DNA of 64,000 bases, from positions 1,178,001 through 1,242,000 of the forward strand of contig NZ_CP129238.1 of the NCBI RefSeq assembly GCF_030413595.1, given 5' to 3'. The notes under the pieces are model-generated. The model was not told the DNA's origin and did no database searches. It saw nothing but the letters and a program-made list of their open reading frames with translations. Below, one piece after another: positions 34,506 to 44,678 of this stretch. The first letter of the stretch is position 1. Every line of letters begins with the position of its first letter. Made by a program: the position numbers and the translations under genes. This DNA is from Planococcus liqunii. GTDB taxonomy: Bacteria > Bacillota > Bacilli > Bacillales_A > Planococcaceae.

Positions 34506-35089
34506 GAAAAGCCGAGATCAAACGCGATACAAATGAAACCAAAATTGCTGTTTCGTTTTCATTGGATGGAGAAGGAAAAGCGGACATCGAAACGGGCGTG
34601 CCGTTCATGGACCACATGCTCGATTTGTTCATCAAGCACGGCTTGTTCGACGGGGAAATCAAAGCGGACGGCGATACGCATATCGATGACCACCACACTA
34701 CGGAAGATATCGGCATTGTGCTTGGCCAGGCAGTGAAAGAAGCATTGGGCGATAAAAAAGGCATCCGCCGCTATGGCAATGCGTTTGTGCCAATGGACGA
34801 TGCACTGGCGCAAGTGGTTGTTGACTGTTCCAACCGGCCGCATTTGGAAATGCGCGGCGAGATCCCAAATGCCAAAGTCGGTACGTTCGATACGGAATTG
34901 GTCCGTGAGTTCCTGTGGAAATTTGCACTGGAATCCCGGATGAATGTCCACGTGATTATCCACTACGGCCATAACACCCACCACATCATTGAAGCGGTCT
35001 TTAAAGCCCTCGCCCGTGCACTGGACGAAGCGACCATCATTGATGGCCGTGTGAAAGGTGTGCCGTCTACAAAGGGGTTGCTCACATGA
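34502..35089 (+). CDS. hisB: Imidazoleglycerol-phosphate dehydratase
   Basis: 195 residues, monofunctional (no fused histidinol-phosphatase domain). The two His-rich metal sites 'DHHTTEDIGI' and 'HYGHNTHHIIEAVFKA' are intact, as is 'FMDHML'. It makes imidazole-acetol phosphate. ATGA coupling at both ends. Confidence 0.97.
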   Translation: MRKAEIKRDTNETKIAVSFSLDGEGKADIETGVPFMDHMLDLFIKHGLFDGEIKADGDTHIDDHHTTEDIGIVLGQAVKEALGDKKGIRRYGNAFVPMDDALAQVVVDCSNRPHLEMRGEIPNAKVGTFDTELVREFLWKFALESRMNVHVIIHYGHNTHHIIEAVFKALARALDEATIIDGRVKGVPSTKGLLT

Positions 35090-35739
35090 TCATCGGCATT
35101 ATCGATTACGGCATGGGCAATTTGTTCAGCGTCGAACAGGCGCTGAAAAAACTGGACTGCACCGTCATCTTATCGGATGATCCGGAAACGCTTCTGGAAG
35201 CGGAAGCGATTTTACTCCCGGGAGTTGGTGCTTTTCCGGATGCCATGGAATTGTTAAACCAAAAAGGCCTTTCTACCTTTATCCAATCGCTGCCCCAAAA
35301 AGGGATTCCGCTTCTTGGCATTTGCCTGGGCATGCAGCTTTTATACGAAGACAGTTCAGAAGTACGGCCGACCCAGGGGCTGGGGTTGCTGAAAGGGCAG
35401 ATCCGCCGTTTTGAGAGGGGCGCTTACCGCATTCCCCATATGGGCTGGAACCGGCTCGAGTTTTCTCGTCTACCTTATTGGCTGGAAGATTTGCAAGTGG
35501 ATACGCATGTCTATTTCGTTCATTCGTTTTTAGCGGTGAACACAGAACCTGAACAAGTATGGGCGACGGCAAGCTACGGCAGCATCGATGTGCCGGGGGT
35601 GGTCGGTTCCGGTTTGATTACGGGAATGCAGTTCCACCCGGAAAAGTCTGGCGACTTCGGCCATTATTTATTGGAACAGTGGATTGCAAATGTCAGGAGG
35701 AACCAAGATGAGCAAGTTTCAGATCTATCCCGCAATTGA
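35086..35739 (+). CDS. hisH: Imidazole glycerol phosphate synthase, glutaminase subunit
   Basis: 217 residues. It has a class-I glutamine amidotransferase triad: Cys in 'GICLGMQLLYE' (about residue 82), and His and Glu in 'MQFHPEKSGDFG'. It supplies ammonia to HisF. The last 10 codons run past the hisA start (32-base overlap); the ending '[13 protein letters not shown]' looks unlike the family and may be neutral read-on. Confidence 0.96.
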   Translation: MIIGIIDYGMGNLFSVEQALKKLDCTVILSDDPETLLEAEAILLPGVGAFPDAMELLNQKGLSTFIQSLPQKGIPLLGICLGMQLLYEDSSEVRPTQGLGLLKGQIRRFERGAYRIPHMGWNRLEFSRLPYWLEDLQVDTHVYFVHSFLAVNTEPEQVWATASYGSIDVPGVVGSGLITGMQFHPEKSGDFGHYLLEQWIANVRRNQDEQVSDLSRN

Positions 35740-36436
35740 TTTGCGCGGCGGCAAATGCGTCCGCCTTTTCCAGGGAGATTATGCACAGGAAACCGTATAC
35801 GGCGATTCGCCTGTCGACATGGCGAAGAAGTTTGCAGATGCCGGTACGGAATGGATTCATATGGTCGATTTGGACGGCGCAAAAGACGGCGTCCGGATCA
35901 ACGATGGAGTAGTGATCGAAGCCGCAAAACTGCCGGTCAATATTCAGATTGGCGGCGGCATCCGGACACGTGAAGACATCGAACATTATTTATCGAACGG
36001 CATCAGCCGGGTGATTATCGGAAGCCTGGCAATTCGCAATCCGGAACTGGTCGTATCGTTTATCGAGGAATTCGGAGCTGACCAGATCGTCATTGGCATT
36101 GACGCGAAAGACGGCATGGCCGCAACCGAAGGCTGGATTGAAACCTCGGGGCAGTCGGCAAAAGACGTGGCACGCTTTTTCGTGTCCAAAGGCGCCAAGC
36201 ATTTTATCTATACGGATATTGCAACAGACGGGACACTCGCCGGGCCAAACATCGAGGCGAATAAAGCATTGGTCGATTCGGACGAAGCCGAAGTCATCGT
36301 CTCTGGGGGCATTGGCACGCTGGAAGATATTAAAAATGTTAAAGTGGCTGCGAAAGAAAGCCCGGTTGCCGGCGTTATTATTGGAAAAGCATTGTATGAG
36401 AACCGCTTTACATTAGAGGAGGCGCTGTCATGCTGA
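35708..36436 (+). CDS. hisA: ProFAR isomerase
   Basis: 242-residue TIM barrel, 1-(5-phosphoribosyl)-5-[(5-phosphoribosylamino)methylideneamino]imidazole-4-carboxamide isomerase. ATG at 35708 sits after CAGGAGGAAC; an earlier frame opening at 35684 is discounted. '[19 protein letters not shown]' (catalytic Asp), '[15 protein letters not shown]' and '[13 protein letters not shown]' (second Asp) are intact. It overlaps hisH by 32 and hisF by 7 bases. Confidence 0.97.
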   Translation: MSKFQIYPAIDLRGGKCVRLFQGDYAQETVYGDSPVDMAKKFADAGTEWIHMVDLDGAKDGVRINDGVVIEAAKLPVNIQIGGGIRTREDIEHYLSNGISRVIIGSLAIRNPELVVSFIEEFGADQIVIGIDAKDGMAATEGWIETSGQSAKDVARFFVSKGAKHFIYTDIATDGTLAGPNIEANKALVDSDEAEVIVSGGIGTLEDIKNVKVAAKESPVAGVIIGKALYENRFTLEEALSC

Positions 36437-37182
36437 CAAAACGCATCATTCCGTGCCTGGATGTGAAGGAAGGGCGCGTCGTCAAAGGCGTCAGCTTTGT
36501 GGAATTGCGGGACGCCGGAGACCCGGTGGAACTGGCCCGTTTTTACGATAAGCAAGGAGCAGACGAACTGGTCTTTTTGGACATTTCCGCTTCCCATGAA
36601 GGCAAAGAAACGATGGTGGAAGTCGTGAAAATCGTGGCAACCGAATTGTCGATTCCGTTTACTGTAGGCGGCGGCATCCGGTCGCTGGAAGACATGAAAC
36701 GCATGCTGCGCGCCGGTGCAGATAAAGTGTCATTGAACACGTCTGCGCTCGACCGCCCGGAACTGATCAAAGAAGGCGCCGATTATTTCGGCTCGCAATG
36801 CATCGTCGTAGCGATTGATGCGAAAAGCAACGGCACGGGCTGGGATGTCTATACCCACGGCGGCCGCAACAAAACCGGCTGGGATGCTGTGGAATGGGCG
36901 AAGCGGAGCGTCGAGCTCGGGGCAGGTGAGCTGTTGTTGACGTCGATGGATAAAGATGGCCAAAAAGACGGATTTGACTTAGCTCTGACCAAGGCGGTGC
37001 GGGAAGCGGTTGAAGTGCCGGTGATTGCAAGCGGCGGAGCAGGAAACTGCGAGCATTTTGCCGAAGTCTTTAAAGAAGTAGATGCCGATGCGGCTCTTGC
37101 TGCTTCGATTTTTCATTATAAAGAAACCAGCGTGGCTGAAGTAAAAGATTATTTAAAGAAAGAGGGAGTGAACGTCCGATGA
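36430..37182 (+). CDS. hisF: Imidazole glycerol phosphate synthase, cyclase subunit
   Basis: 250-residue TIM barrel. '[15 protein letters not shown]' contains catalytic Asp near residue 11, '[19 protein letters not shown]' the second Asp near 130, and 'TVGGGIRS' and '[11 protein letters not shown]' the phosphate sites. It joins ammonia from HisH to ProFAR, yielding imidazole glycerol phosphate and AICAR. ATGA coupling to hisI. Confidence 0.97.
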   Translation: MLTKRIIPCLDVKEGRVVKGVSFVELRDAGDPVELARFYDKQGADELVFLDISASHEGKETMVEVVKIVATELSIPFTVGGGIRSLEDMKRMLRAGADKVSLNTSALDRPELIKEGADYFGSQCIVVAIDAKSNGTGWDVYTHGGRNKTGWDAVEWAKRSVELGAGELLLTSMDKDGQKDGFDLALTKAVREAVEVPVIASGGAGNCEHFAEVFKEVDADAALAASIFHYKETSVAEVKDYLKKEGVNVR

Positions 37183-37805
37183 ACGAAGTGAAATATGATG
37201 CAAACGGGCTGGTTCCCGTCATTATTCAAAACGCTGAAACAAAAGCCGTGCTGACACTTGCTTATGCAACGGAAGAAGCTGTGCAAAAAACAATCGAGAC
37301 CAATGAAACATGGCTGTACTCCAGAAGCCGCAACGAACTGTGGAACAAAGGGGCGACAAGCGGCAACACGCAGCAGGTCACGGCTGTACGCCTTGATTGC
37401 GACGGCGATTCGTTGATCTACGAAGTGATTCCGAACGGCCCGGCATGCCACACAGGCGAAGAAAGCTGCTTCCACAACACAATTGCTGGAACACCGAACG
37501 AATCGGCTGTGGATATGTTCAGTGAACTGACCGGGCTTATTGAAAAAAGAGAACAGGAAATGCCGGAAGGTGCCTACACTACATATTTGTTTGAAGAAGG
37601 CGTCGATAAAATCTGCAAAAAAGTAGGAGAAGAAGCTGCAGAAGTCATCATTGCTGCTAAAAATAGAGACCCAAAAGAATTGGCGATGGAAACAGCAGAC
37701 TTGTTCTATCATGTCCTCGTGTTGCTGCAGGAACAAAAAGTCGGGCTAGATGAAGTGATTGACGTCTTGAAAGAACGCCACGCCACAAAAACTGCAAGTA
37801 AATAA
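37179..37805 (+). CDS. hisI: Bifunctional PRA-cyclohydrolase / PR-ATP pyrophosphatase
   Basis: 208 residues in two domains. The N-terminal PRA-CH (1-110) has '[19 protein letters not shown]' and metal-binding Cys in '[10 protein letters not shown]', '[10 protein letters not shown]'. The C-terminal PRA-PH (about 115-200) has '[16 protein letters not shown]' and '[13 protein letters not shown]'. It performs steps 2 and 3 of the pathway and is the last his gene. hisC and a histidinol-phosphatase gene are not in the operon and must be elsewhere. Confidence 0.96.
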   Translation: MNEVKYDANGLVPVIIQNAETKAVLTLAYATEEAVQKTIETNETWLYSRSRNELWNKGATSGNTQQVTAVRLDCDGDSLIYEVIPNGPACHTGEESCFHNTIAGTPNESAVDMFSELTGLIEKREQEMPEGAYTTYLFEEGVDKICKKVGEEAAEVIIAAKNRDPKELAMETADLFYHVLVLLQEQKVGLDEVIDVLKERHATKTASK

Positions 37806-37838
37806 TACGGAAATATGCTATAATAACAGCACATTTGA

Positions 37839-37875
37839 GTAAAGGAGCGATGTTGATCGTTCCTTTTACTTTTTC
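37839..37875 (+). terminator. Probable terminator/attenuator between hisI and yvcD
   Basis: GTAAAGGAGCGAT (37839-37851) pairs with ATCGTTCCTTTTAC (37856-37869), with one mismatch and one bulge, followed by TTTTTC. The yvcD ribosome site starts right after. A TATAAT at 37819-37824 upstream could be a yvcD -10, in which case this hairpin would lie in the yvcD leader. Confidence 0.6.
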
Positions 37876-37886
37876 GGAGGCATATT

Positions 37887-39413
37887 TTGGAGAATAAAAA
37901 AAAGAAAAACTACGAGAATATCCTGTCGTTCATTCCAACGGGGGAATATTATTATAAAAAAGCATTGAAAGAGCTGCACCGCGAGCAGTATCCAAAAGCT
38001 CACAAGTATTTGCAGCGGGCGACAGAACTCAGCCCGAAAGATCCCGACATCTGGATTCAGTTCGGCATTGTGCTGATGGAAATGCAGGAGTTTGAACAGG
38101 CGAGAGAAGCGTTGCGAACTGCATATGACTTGGATATCGACAAGACCGAAACCTTATTTTTCTTAGCGGAAGTGCATGCCCATCTGGGGATGTTTTTAGA
38201 AGCGCGCAATTTCGCCAAGAAATACGTGGAAAACGATGTTCAGGGAAGGTATGTTGCAGAAGCGCTGGAAATCATTGATTTTGCGGAGCAGGAAGACTGG
38301 CAGCTTTTTGATGATGAAGGCGAAGCACAGGACAGCGAGTATTATTACCAGCAGGAAAAAGCACGCCGTTTAATGGAAGACGGGAAATTCCCGGAAGCCA
38401 TTGATCTTTTGGAAACCTTGATCGAAGAAAAGCCGGACTTCTGGGGAGCGCATAACAACTTGGCGCTTGCCTACTTCTACATCGGCGAATCCGAAATGGC
38501 GAAAGCGCTGCTGCATGACGTGCTGCGGAGAAATACGGGCAATTTGCATGCGCTTTGCAATTTAGCGGTTTTCCATTATTACGAAAAAAACGAAGAGTTG
38601 GAAGACGTCCTGGAATTATTGAAGAAAATCCAGCCTTATGTCTTTGAGCACCGCTATAAACTGGGGGCAACTTTTGCCTTGGTCGGCAAATACAAAGAAG
38701 CCTACCGCTGGCTGCGCAGTTTGCAAAAACGTGGCTTTGACGGAGATCCGGCGTTTTATTTCTGGCTATCCCATGCCGCTTACCATTCCGGCCATGAAGA
38801 CATAGCAAAACAGGCCTGGAAGCAGTTGACGAAAATGGATCCGGGAAAAGACGGTTATGAACCATGGGCCGAACAGGCTGCCATGCCGCATGCTGATGCA
38901 CTCGAACATGACCGCGATTACCTCGTCGGAAAACTCGATCATGTGCAAAAAAGCGAGCGGCTGTTTGGCTTGTTCTTGCTCGGCAAGTCTGCCCATAAAC
39001 AGGAAATCATTTCTCATCCGAACTGGCTCAATTCGGAACAGCCGACCGTAATTGAAACTTATCTGCTTGGATATGCGCTGGGCCATCCGTTTAAAGAATC
39101 CGTACCGGAAGAAATGGCTTTCGTGCGCGCCATGAAAGCCGCTGAAATCCTGTATGAGGAAGAAAAGATGGTGACCGAACAAAACGCCGCCGTTTTTCAA
39201 CTGTGGTTTATGTTGGTTGAAAAGGCGTTTGATGAAAATTATGGATTTAAAAATCCGAAGGCTTTGGCTGCTGCAACATGGTATATGGTCAAATTTTCAA
39301 GAGACCGGTCTGCTACAAAAAAAGCGGTTGCCGACCAGTTTGGCGTTTCGGCTGCCACATTGACAAAATACGTCAACGAACTGGCGAAATTCCTGCCGCT
39401 TTTTGAGAGCTAA
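37887..39413 (+). CDS. yvcD: TPR-repeat protein YvcD
   Basis: 508 residues, TTG start after CGGAGG. The first 300 residues are tetratricopeptide repeats (for example 'YPKAHKYLQRATELSPKDPDIWIQFGIVL' around 33-61 and 'FWGAHNNLALAYFYIGESEMAKALL' around 188-212). The C-terminus 'KAVADQFGVSAATLTKYVNELAKFL' reads as a helix-turn-helix, so it may bind DNA or a protein partner. The hisI-yvcD-trxB order is as in B. subtilis. Function is not known; a scaffold role is inference. Confidence 0.9.
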   Translation: MENKKKKNYENILSFIPTGEYYYKKALKELHREQYPKAHKYLQRATELSPKDPDIWIQFGIVLMEMQEFEQAREALRTAYDLDIDKTETLFFLAEVHAHLGMFLEARNFAKKYVENDVQGRYVAEALEIIDFAEQEDWQLFDDEGEAQDSEYYYQQEKARRLMEDGKFPEAIDLLETLIEEKPDFWGAHNNLALAYFYIGESEMAKALLHDVLRRNTGNLHALCNLAVFHYYEKNEELEDVLELLKKIQPYVFEHRYKLGATFALVGKYKEAYRWLRSLQKRGFDGDPAFYFWLSHAAYHSGHEDIAKQAWKQLTKMDPGKDGYEPWAEQAAMPHADALEHDRDYLVGKLDHVQKSERLFGLFLLGKSAHKQEIISHPNWLNSEQPTVIETYLLGYALGHPFKESVPEEMAFVRAMKAAEILYEEEKMVTEQNAAVFQLWFMLVEKAFDENYGFKNPKALAAATWYMVKFSRDRSATKKAVADQFGVSAATLTKYVNELAKFLPLFES

Positions 39414-39422
39414 GCAAAAAAG

Positions 39423-39451
39423 TTGCCGCAATGCCGGGAATCTTATACGAT
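39423..39451 (+). promoter_or_regulatory. Possible trxB promoter
   Basis: TTGCCG (39423-39428), 17-base spacer, TACGAT (39446-39451), 29 bases before the trxB ATG. Confidence 0.45.
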
Positions 39452-39462
39452 TTAGTTACTGA

Positions 39463-40434
<972 letters not shown>

Positions 40435-40455
40435 TTTAACGCTAATTTAATCCTG

Positions 40456-40475
40456 CTGTAACACGCTTGTCACAG
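40456..40475. promoter_or_regulatory. Imperfect palindrome downstream of trxB
   Basis: CTGTAACACGCTTGTCACAG: outer arms CTGT/ACAG and inner ACA/TGT match, with one mismatch between them. It could be an operator or part of an RNA stem; no known consensus is matched. Confidence 0.25.
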
Positions 40476-40531
40476 ATAAGTGGTAGAGTAGGAATAGTAA
40501 ATTGACCCCCTTTTTATAAAGAAACTTTGAC

Positions 40532-40573
40532 AAGCCGTTTTCCGATTCACTCGGAAGACGGCTTCTTTTTTTG
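40532..40573 (+). terminator. Terminator after trxB
   Basis: AAGCCGTTTTCCGA (40532-40545) pairs with TCGGAAGACGGCTT (40551-40564, one G-U), followed by CTTTTTTTT. Confidence 0.9.
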
Positions 40574-40618
40574 TGTGGAGATCTTATTATTTCCAACCGG
40601 CCTAAACAGGTGCCTCTT

Positions 40619-40872
40619 CTTTTCTTAGTGTCCAGTTCCGGCGGCTAGCCCCTCGAGTCGCTTCGGTCTTGCCGGTAATGGCAAAGAACGCCATTATCTT
40701 CAAGCCCTCCAGCGCTTGTCGGGGCTGAACAAGCCGCCTGCACTTTTCTTAGTGTCCAGTTGCAAGAGCCAGCTTCTCGGGTCATAAGCCAACCAGGCTG
40801 TGCGGCATAAAACGCCGCTTCGCCAGTTCGGCTTATGCCTGTCGAAGCTAAACGGCTCTTTTCACTTTTCTT
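40619..40872. repeat. Two-unit tandem long-hairpin intergenic repeat
   Basis: Two units each open with the same 19 bases CTTTTCTTAGTGTCCAGTT (40619-40637 and 40743-40761, period 124); CACTTTTCTT recurs at 40741 and 40863. Within each unit the ends are inverted. Unit 1 has CGGCGGCT near 40640 against AGCCGCC near 40731. Unit 2 has AGAGCC-AGCTTC near 40765 against GAAGCT-(AAAC)-GGCTCT near 40844, with an inner GGTCATAAGCC/GGCTTATGCC arm. The interiors differ. No coding potential is seen. Related repeats starting GTGTCCAG occur between genes in Bacillaceae (from memory). Confidence 0.8.
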
Positions 40873-40874
40873 TT

Positions 40875-40904
40875 TTGCATGACACGCCTGGATAGATGTA
40901 TAAT
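40875..40904 (+). promoter_or_regulatory. Promoter of yvcI-rapZ-yvcK-whiA-crh
   Basis: TTGCAT (40875-40880), 18-base spacer, TATAAT (40899-40904), directly after the tandem repeat. Confidence 0.7.
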
Positions 40905-40938
40905 GGAGAGAGTTTACAATAGATACGGAGTGTCGACA

Positions 40939-41424
40939 GTGCAGCGAATCGCAAATTTATTAGTGGTCCAGAACGGACAAGTATTGCTATTGAAGAAACC
41001 CCGGCGGGATTGGTACGTAGCCCCGGGCGGGAAAATGGAATCAGGAGAATCGATTTACGAAGCCGCCATCCGGGAGTTTAAGGAAGAAACCGGAGCGACG
41101 CCGATCGGCACTCATTTAAAAGGGATTTATACGATGATGATACAAGAAGGGGAGCAAATCGTAGACGAATGGATGCTGTTTACGTTTCTCGCAACCGGCA
41201 TCACCGGCACCCCTTATGAAGAAACAAGAGAAGGGCTGCTTGAATGGCATCCTGTTGAAAGTTTGGATTTCTTGCCGATGGCAGAAGGCGACCGGACAAA
41301 CTTGAAGTTTGCCGTAAGCCAGGAAGGCATGCAGTACGGCACGTTCCATTATTCATCTGAATTCCAATTGATCAACGAAAACATTCAAACGTCTACCGAA
41401 GAGGGGATTCCGCGTAATGGATAA
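40939..41424 (+). CDS. yvcI: NUDIX hydrolase YvcI
   Basis: 161 residues. GTG at 40939 is chosen because it gives '[10 protein letters not shown]' as in the B. subtilis protein (158 aa), has CGGAG upstream and lies after the promoter; the frame is open 60 bases earlier across the -10. The Nudix box is intact: '[18 protein letters not shown]' then 'KEETG', preceded by '[14 protein letters not shown]'. It is often annotated as an 8-oxo-dGTP-type diphosphatase, but the substrate is not proven. Its last 8 bases overlap rapZ. Confidence 0.92.
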   Translation: MQRIANLLVVQNGQVLLLKKPRRDWYVAPGGKMESGESIYEAAIREFKEETGATPIGTHLKGIYTMMIQEGEQIVDEWMLFTFLATGITGTPYEETREGLLEWHPVESLDFLPMAEGDRTNLKFAVSQEGMQYGTFHYSSEFQLINENIQTSTEEGIPRNG

Positions 41425-42298
41425 GCACACCGATGAAACTGAATTAATCATAATTACCGGCATGTCAGGAGCGGGCAAAACAGTCGCCATCCAAAGCTTC
41501 GAGGATTTGGGCTTTTTTACAATTGACAACTTGCCGCCTGCGCTTCTATTGACTTTTATCAAGTTGATGAGAGACTCGGGCAAATCGATGAAACGCGTCG
41601 CTGCCGTAATGGATTTGCGGGGCGGCGACTTTTTTGACAGCCTAGTCGATGCAATCGACAATATTTCGAAAGAACCGAAAGTATCCACCACCATCCTCTT
41701 CCTGGATGCGGATAATCAGACACTGGTCAGCCGCTACAAAGAATCACGGCGTTCGCATCCTTTGTCGCCAGGCGGCTTAGTGCTGGGCGGCATAAAAAAA
41801 GAACGCGATATGCTGATGGATTTGCAAGGACGGGCGAAGTATATCTACAACACCTCGTCAATGACGCCTCGCCAGCTTAGAGAAAAAATTGTATCAGATT
41901 TTGCAACGCAATCCAGCAATAAATTTACCGTCAATGTCATGTCATTCGGTTTCAAACATGGCATTCCGATTGATGCCGATTTGGTTTTCGATGTGCGCTT
42001 CCTGCCCAATCCTTATTACATTGAAGATTTAAAGCCATTATCGGGTCTGGATGAACCGGTTTCAAGCTACGTGCTTCAATGGGGCGAAACACAGACATTG
42101 ATCAGCAAATTGAGCGACCTTTTTGACTTCATCATTCCCCAATATAAAAACGAAGGCAAAGCCCAATTGGTTATTGCTTTCGGCTGTACGGGCGGGCAGC
42201 ACCGTTCAGTGACGCTTGCTGAATACTACGGAAAACTGCTGGCCGAAAACAACAAAACGATCATTACGCATCGGGATGTCAAAACAAGAAAGGGCTGA
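41417..42298 (+). CDS. rapZ: RNase adapter/nucleotide-binding protein RapZ (YvcJ)
   Basis: 293 residues. Walker A '[12 protein letters not shown]' (about 15-26), 'NLPPALL', and the C-terminal domain '[25 protein letters not shown]' with '[10 protein letters not shown]'. In E. coli RapZ targets a small RNA for RNase E; in B. subtilis YvcJ is a GTPase influencing competence. It is the second gene of the conserved yvcI-yvcJ-yvcK-whiA-crh cluster. Confidence 0.95.
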   Translation: MDKHTDETELIIITGMSGAGKTVAIQSFEDLGFFTIDNLPPALLLTFIKLMRDSGKSMKRVAAVMDLRGGDFFDSLVDAIDNISKEPKVSTTILFLDADNQTLVSRYKESRRSHPLSPGGLVLGGIKKERDMLMDLQGRAKYIYNTSSMTPRQLREKIVSDFATQSSNKFTVNVMSFGFKHGIPIDADLVFDVRFLPNPYYIEDLKPLSGLDEPVSSYVLQWGETQTLISKLSDLFDFIIPQYKNEGKAQLVIAFGCTGGQHRSVTLAEYYGKLLAENNKTIITHRDVKTRKG

Positions 42299-42302
42299 GT
42301 GC

Positions 42303-43298
42303 ATGGAAAGTACTTTACGCCGGAAACGGGTTGTCATCATCGGCGGCGGCACAGGGCTGTCCACATTACTGCGGGGCTTGAAAAAGTTCCCGTTGGATTT
42401 GACTGCGATTGTGACCGTAGCCGACGATGGGGGAAGCTCTGGGCGCCTTCGGAATGACTTGGATATTCCGCCTCCAGGCGATATCCGCAACGTCATGGCT
42501 GCGCTGTCAGATGCCGAACCATTGGTAGCAGAAATGTTTCAATATCGATTTAAACAATCACCGGATCTGGACGGCCATTCACTGGGCAATCTAATGTTGG
42601 CGGCCTTAACCAACATCACCGGGGATTTTTCGCATGCCGTGAAAGAAATGAGCCGCGTGCTGAATGTCAACGGAACCGTATTGCCGGCAGCCAACCAATT
42701 GGTCACGCTTCATGCAGAATTTGAAGATGGCACGATTGTCAGTGGAGAATCAAAAATTCCGGCGTATTTACAGCCAATCAAGAGAGTATTCCTGGAGCCG
42801 CGCGATGTCAAGACTTTGCCGGATACCATAGAAGCCATTCAAAAGGCGGATGTCATCGTTGTAGGGCCCGGGTCGCTGTACACCAGCATTTTGCCGAACC
42901 TCCTCGTAAAAGACATCAAAAAGGCGGTCATATCAGCCGAAGCCAAAAAGATTTATATTTGCAATCTGATGACACAAGCCGGAGAAACATATAAATATAC
43001 GGCTTGCGATCACGTCAAGGCGCTCTATGACCATGTAGGCGAACCGTTTCTGGACGCCATTTTACTGAATAAAGAACAAGTTCCCCAAGGAATTGCGGAA
43101 CGCTATATCAAACAAAAAGCCTGGCCTGTGGCGTACGATGAAGAACGATTGCAGAGCATGGGCCTTGAAATTTTTAAACAGGACATCGCCAACATTTTGG
43201 GTGAAACGGTCCGGCATGAACCATTGAAAGTGGCAGAATGGTTATTTGAATATGCCGGAGGCCTGGCCAAAGAAGATCCAAAGCAGCTATATTTTTAG
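42303..43298 (+). CDS. yvcK: Gluconeogenesis factor YvcK
   Basis: 331 residues, CofD/2-phospho-lactate-transferase-like fold. ATG at 42303, 4 bases after the rapZ stop. Conserved '[18 protein letters not shown]' (12-29), '[14 protein letters not shown]', '[11 protein letters not shown]' and '[14 protein letters not shown]'. It is needed in B. subtilis for growth on gluconeogenic carbon and for normal cell shape, and binds UDP-GlcNAc (known of the family). Confidence 0.95.
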   Translation: MESTLRRKRVVIIGGGTGLSTLLRGLKKFPLDLTAIVTVADDGGSSGRLRNDLDIPPPGDIRNVMAALSDAEPLVAEMFQYRFKQSPDLDGHSLGNLMLAALTNITGDFSHAVKEMSRVLNVNGTVLPAANQLVTLHAEFEDGTIVSGESKIPAYLQPIKRVFLEPRDVKTLPDTIEAIQKADVIVVGPGSLYTSILPNLLVKDIKKAVISAEAKKIYICNLMTQAGETYKYTACDHVKALYDHVGEPFLDAILLNKEQVPQGIAERYIKQKAWPVAYDEERLQSMGLEIFKQDIANILGETVRHEPLKVAEWLFEYAGGLAKEDPKQLYF

Positions 43299-43321
43299 CT
43301 CTTGGAAAGGGGGAAGATGTT

Positions 43322-44272
43322 TTGTCTTTTGCTTCGGAAACAAAAAAAGAGATGACCCAAGTAGAAGTGGACGATTGTTGCGGGAAAGCGGAATTATCTG
43401 CCTTGATTCGAATGAATGGAACCCTGTCATTTTCAAACCGACAGCTAAGCCTTGATATCCAGACGGAAAATGCAGCGATTGCCCGTCGGATCTACACGCT
43501 GCTTAAGCGGTTTTACCGGGCGTATCCAGTGGAATTGCTGGTGCGGAAGAAAATGCGGCTGAAGAAAAACAACGTTTACATTTGCAGAATCAGGGAAGGT
43601 TCTAAACATGTATTGGAAGACTTAGCGATCATTTCAGAAGGCTTCCAATTTGAACATGAAATCAATAAATCACTGATTGAAAAAAATTGCTGCAAACGCG
43701 CTTACTTGCGCGGTGCATTTTTAGCTGGCGGTTCTGTCAATAATCCGGAAACGTCTTCTTATCACTTGGAAATCTATTCGCTTTACAAAGACCACGCAGA
43801 ATCTTTAGTGGACTTGATGAACGAATTCCACTTGAATGCAAAAACGATTGAACGGAAAAAAGGCTTTGTAACTTATTTGAAAGAAGCAGAAAAGATTTCA
43901 GATTTCCTGAGCATAGCAGGGGCCCACTCTGCGCTATTGAAATTTGAAGACGTGCGGATCATCCGGGATATGCGCAACAGTGTAAACCGCCTAGTGAACT
44001 GTGAAACGGCGAATTTAAATAAAACCATCGACGCCGCGCTGCGCCAAGTGGAAAATATCCGCTTTATCGATCAAATGATCGGTATTGACCAATTGCCTGA
44101 GCGGCTGCGGGAAATCGCACGGCTGCGGGTGGAATACCAGGACGTCACGTTAAAAGAACTGGGTGAAATGGTATCGGCAGGCAGTGTCAGCAAATCCGGT
44201 GTAAATCACAGATTGCGGAAAATTGATGAAATTGCCGAAAACTTGCGCAAGGGAGAGATGATCGGCCAATAA
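43322..44272 (+). CDS. whiA: WhiA sporulation/cell-division regulator
   Basis: 316 residues, TTG start after AAAGGGGG. N-terminal LAGLIDADG homing-endonuclease-like domain ('[29 protein letters not shown]' around 121-149) without nuclease function, and a C-terminal helix-turn-helix ('[27 protein letters not shown]'). In Bacillus it affects cell division and chromosome segregation. Fourth gene of the yvcI cluster. Confidence 0.96.
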   Translation: MSFASETKKEMTQVEVDDCCGKAELSALIRMNGTLSFSNRQLSLDIQTENAAIARRIYTLLKRFYRAYPVELLVRKKMRLKKNNVYICRIREGSKHVLEDLAIISEGFQFEHEINKSLIEKNCCKRAYLRGAFLAGGSVNNPETSSYHLEIYSLYKDHAESLVDLMNEFHLNAKTIERKKGFVTYLKEAEKISDFLSIAGAHSALLKFEDVRIIRDMRNSVNRLVNCETANLNKTIDAALRQVENIRFIDQMIGIDQLPERLREIARLRVEYQDVTLKELGEMVSAGSVSKSGVNHRLRKIDEIAENLRKGEMIGQ

Positions 44273-44330
44273 TTTTGGCCGTTCTTTCATATATTTTGGG
44301 TGTGCAGATCAGTTTTAGAGGAGGAGCAAT

Positions 44331-44588
44331 ATGGTTGAAAAACAAGTGGTAGTCCAGTTGAAATCAGGTTTACAAGCAAGGCAGGCGGCATTGTTTGTCC
44401 AGGAAGCCAACCGGTTTAATTCGGATGTATACCTGGAAAAAGACGATAAAAAAGTAAATGCGAAAAGCATCATGGGCATTATGAGCCTGGCCATTAGCAA
44501 AGGCACCAGCGTTAAAATTTCTGCCGACGGCAGAGACGAACAAGAAGCAGTCGATTCACTGGCTGCACAAATCGAAAAAGAAGCGTAA
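44331..44588 (+). CDS. crh: Catabolite repression HPr-like protein Crh
   Basis: 85 residues, exactly the family length. The HPr active-site His15 is replaced by Gln15 ('LKSGLQARQ'), so it cannot take phosphate from the PTS. The regulatory Ser46 is kept in 'AKSIMGIMSL'. HprK (27339) would phosphorylate Ser46, giving a CcpA co-repressor. ATG after GAGGAGGAGC. Last gene of the cluster, with a terminator touching the stop codon. Confidence 0.96.
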   Translation: MVEKQVVVQLKSGLQARQAALFVQEANRFNSDVYLEKDDKKVNAKSIMGIMSLAISKGTSVKISADGRDEQEAVDSLAAQIEKEA

Positions 44589-44618
44589 AAAAGTCCACAG
44601 CTCAAGCTGTGGACTTTT
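44589..44618 (+). terminator. Terminator of the yvcI-crh operon
   Basis: AAAAGTCCACAGCT (44589-44602) pairs with AGCTGTGGACTTTT (44605-44618). Confidence 0.9.
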
Positions 44619-44635
44619 ATTTGGAATACAAATAG

Positions 44636-44670
44636 AAAAAGGACCGGGATGATTTCATCCTGGTCCTTTT
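44636..44670. terminator. Bidirectional terminator, mainly for clpP
   Basis: AAAAAGGACCGGGATGA pairs with TCATCCTGGTCCTTTT. T-runs occur on both strands; on the minus strand it lies just beyond the clpP stop. Confidence 0.9.
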
Positions 44671-44678
44671 AGCGTATC

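Noticed and set aside
40619..40872. CRISPR-like array from the repeated 19-mer
   Set aside because: Only two heads at 124-base spacing, each with an inverted end; no cas genes nearby. A palindromic intergenic repeat fits better.
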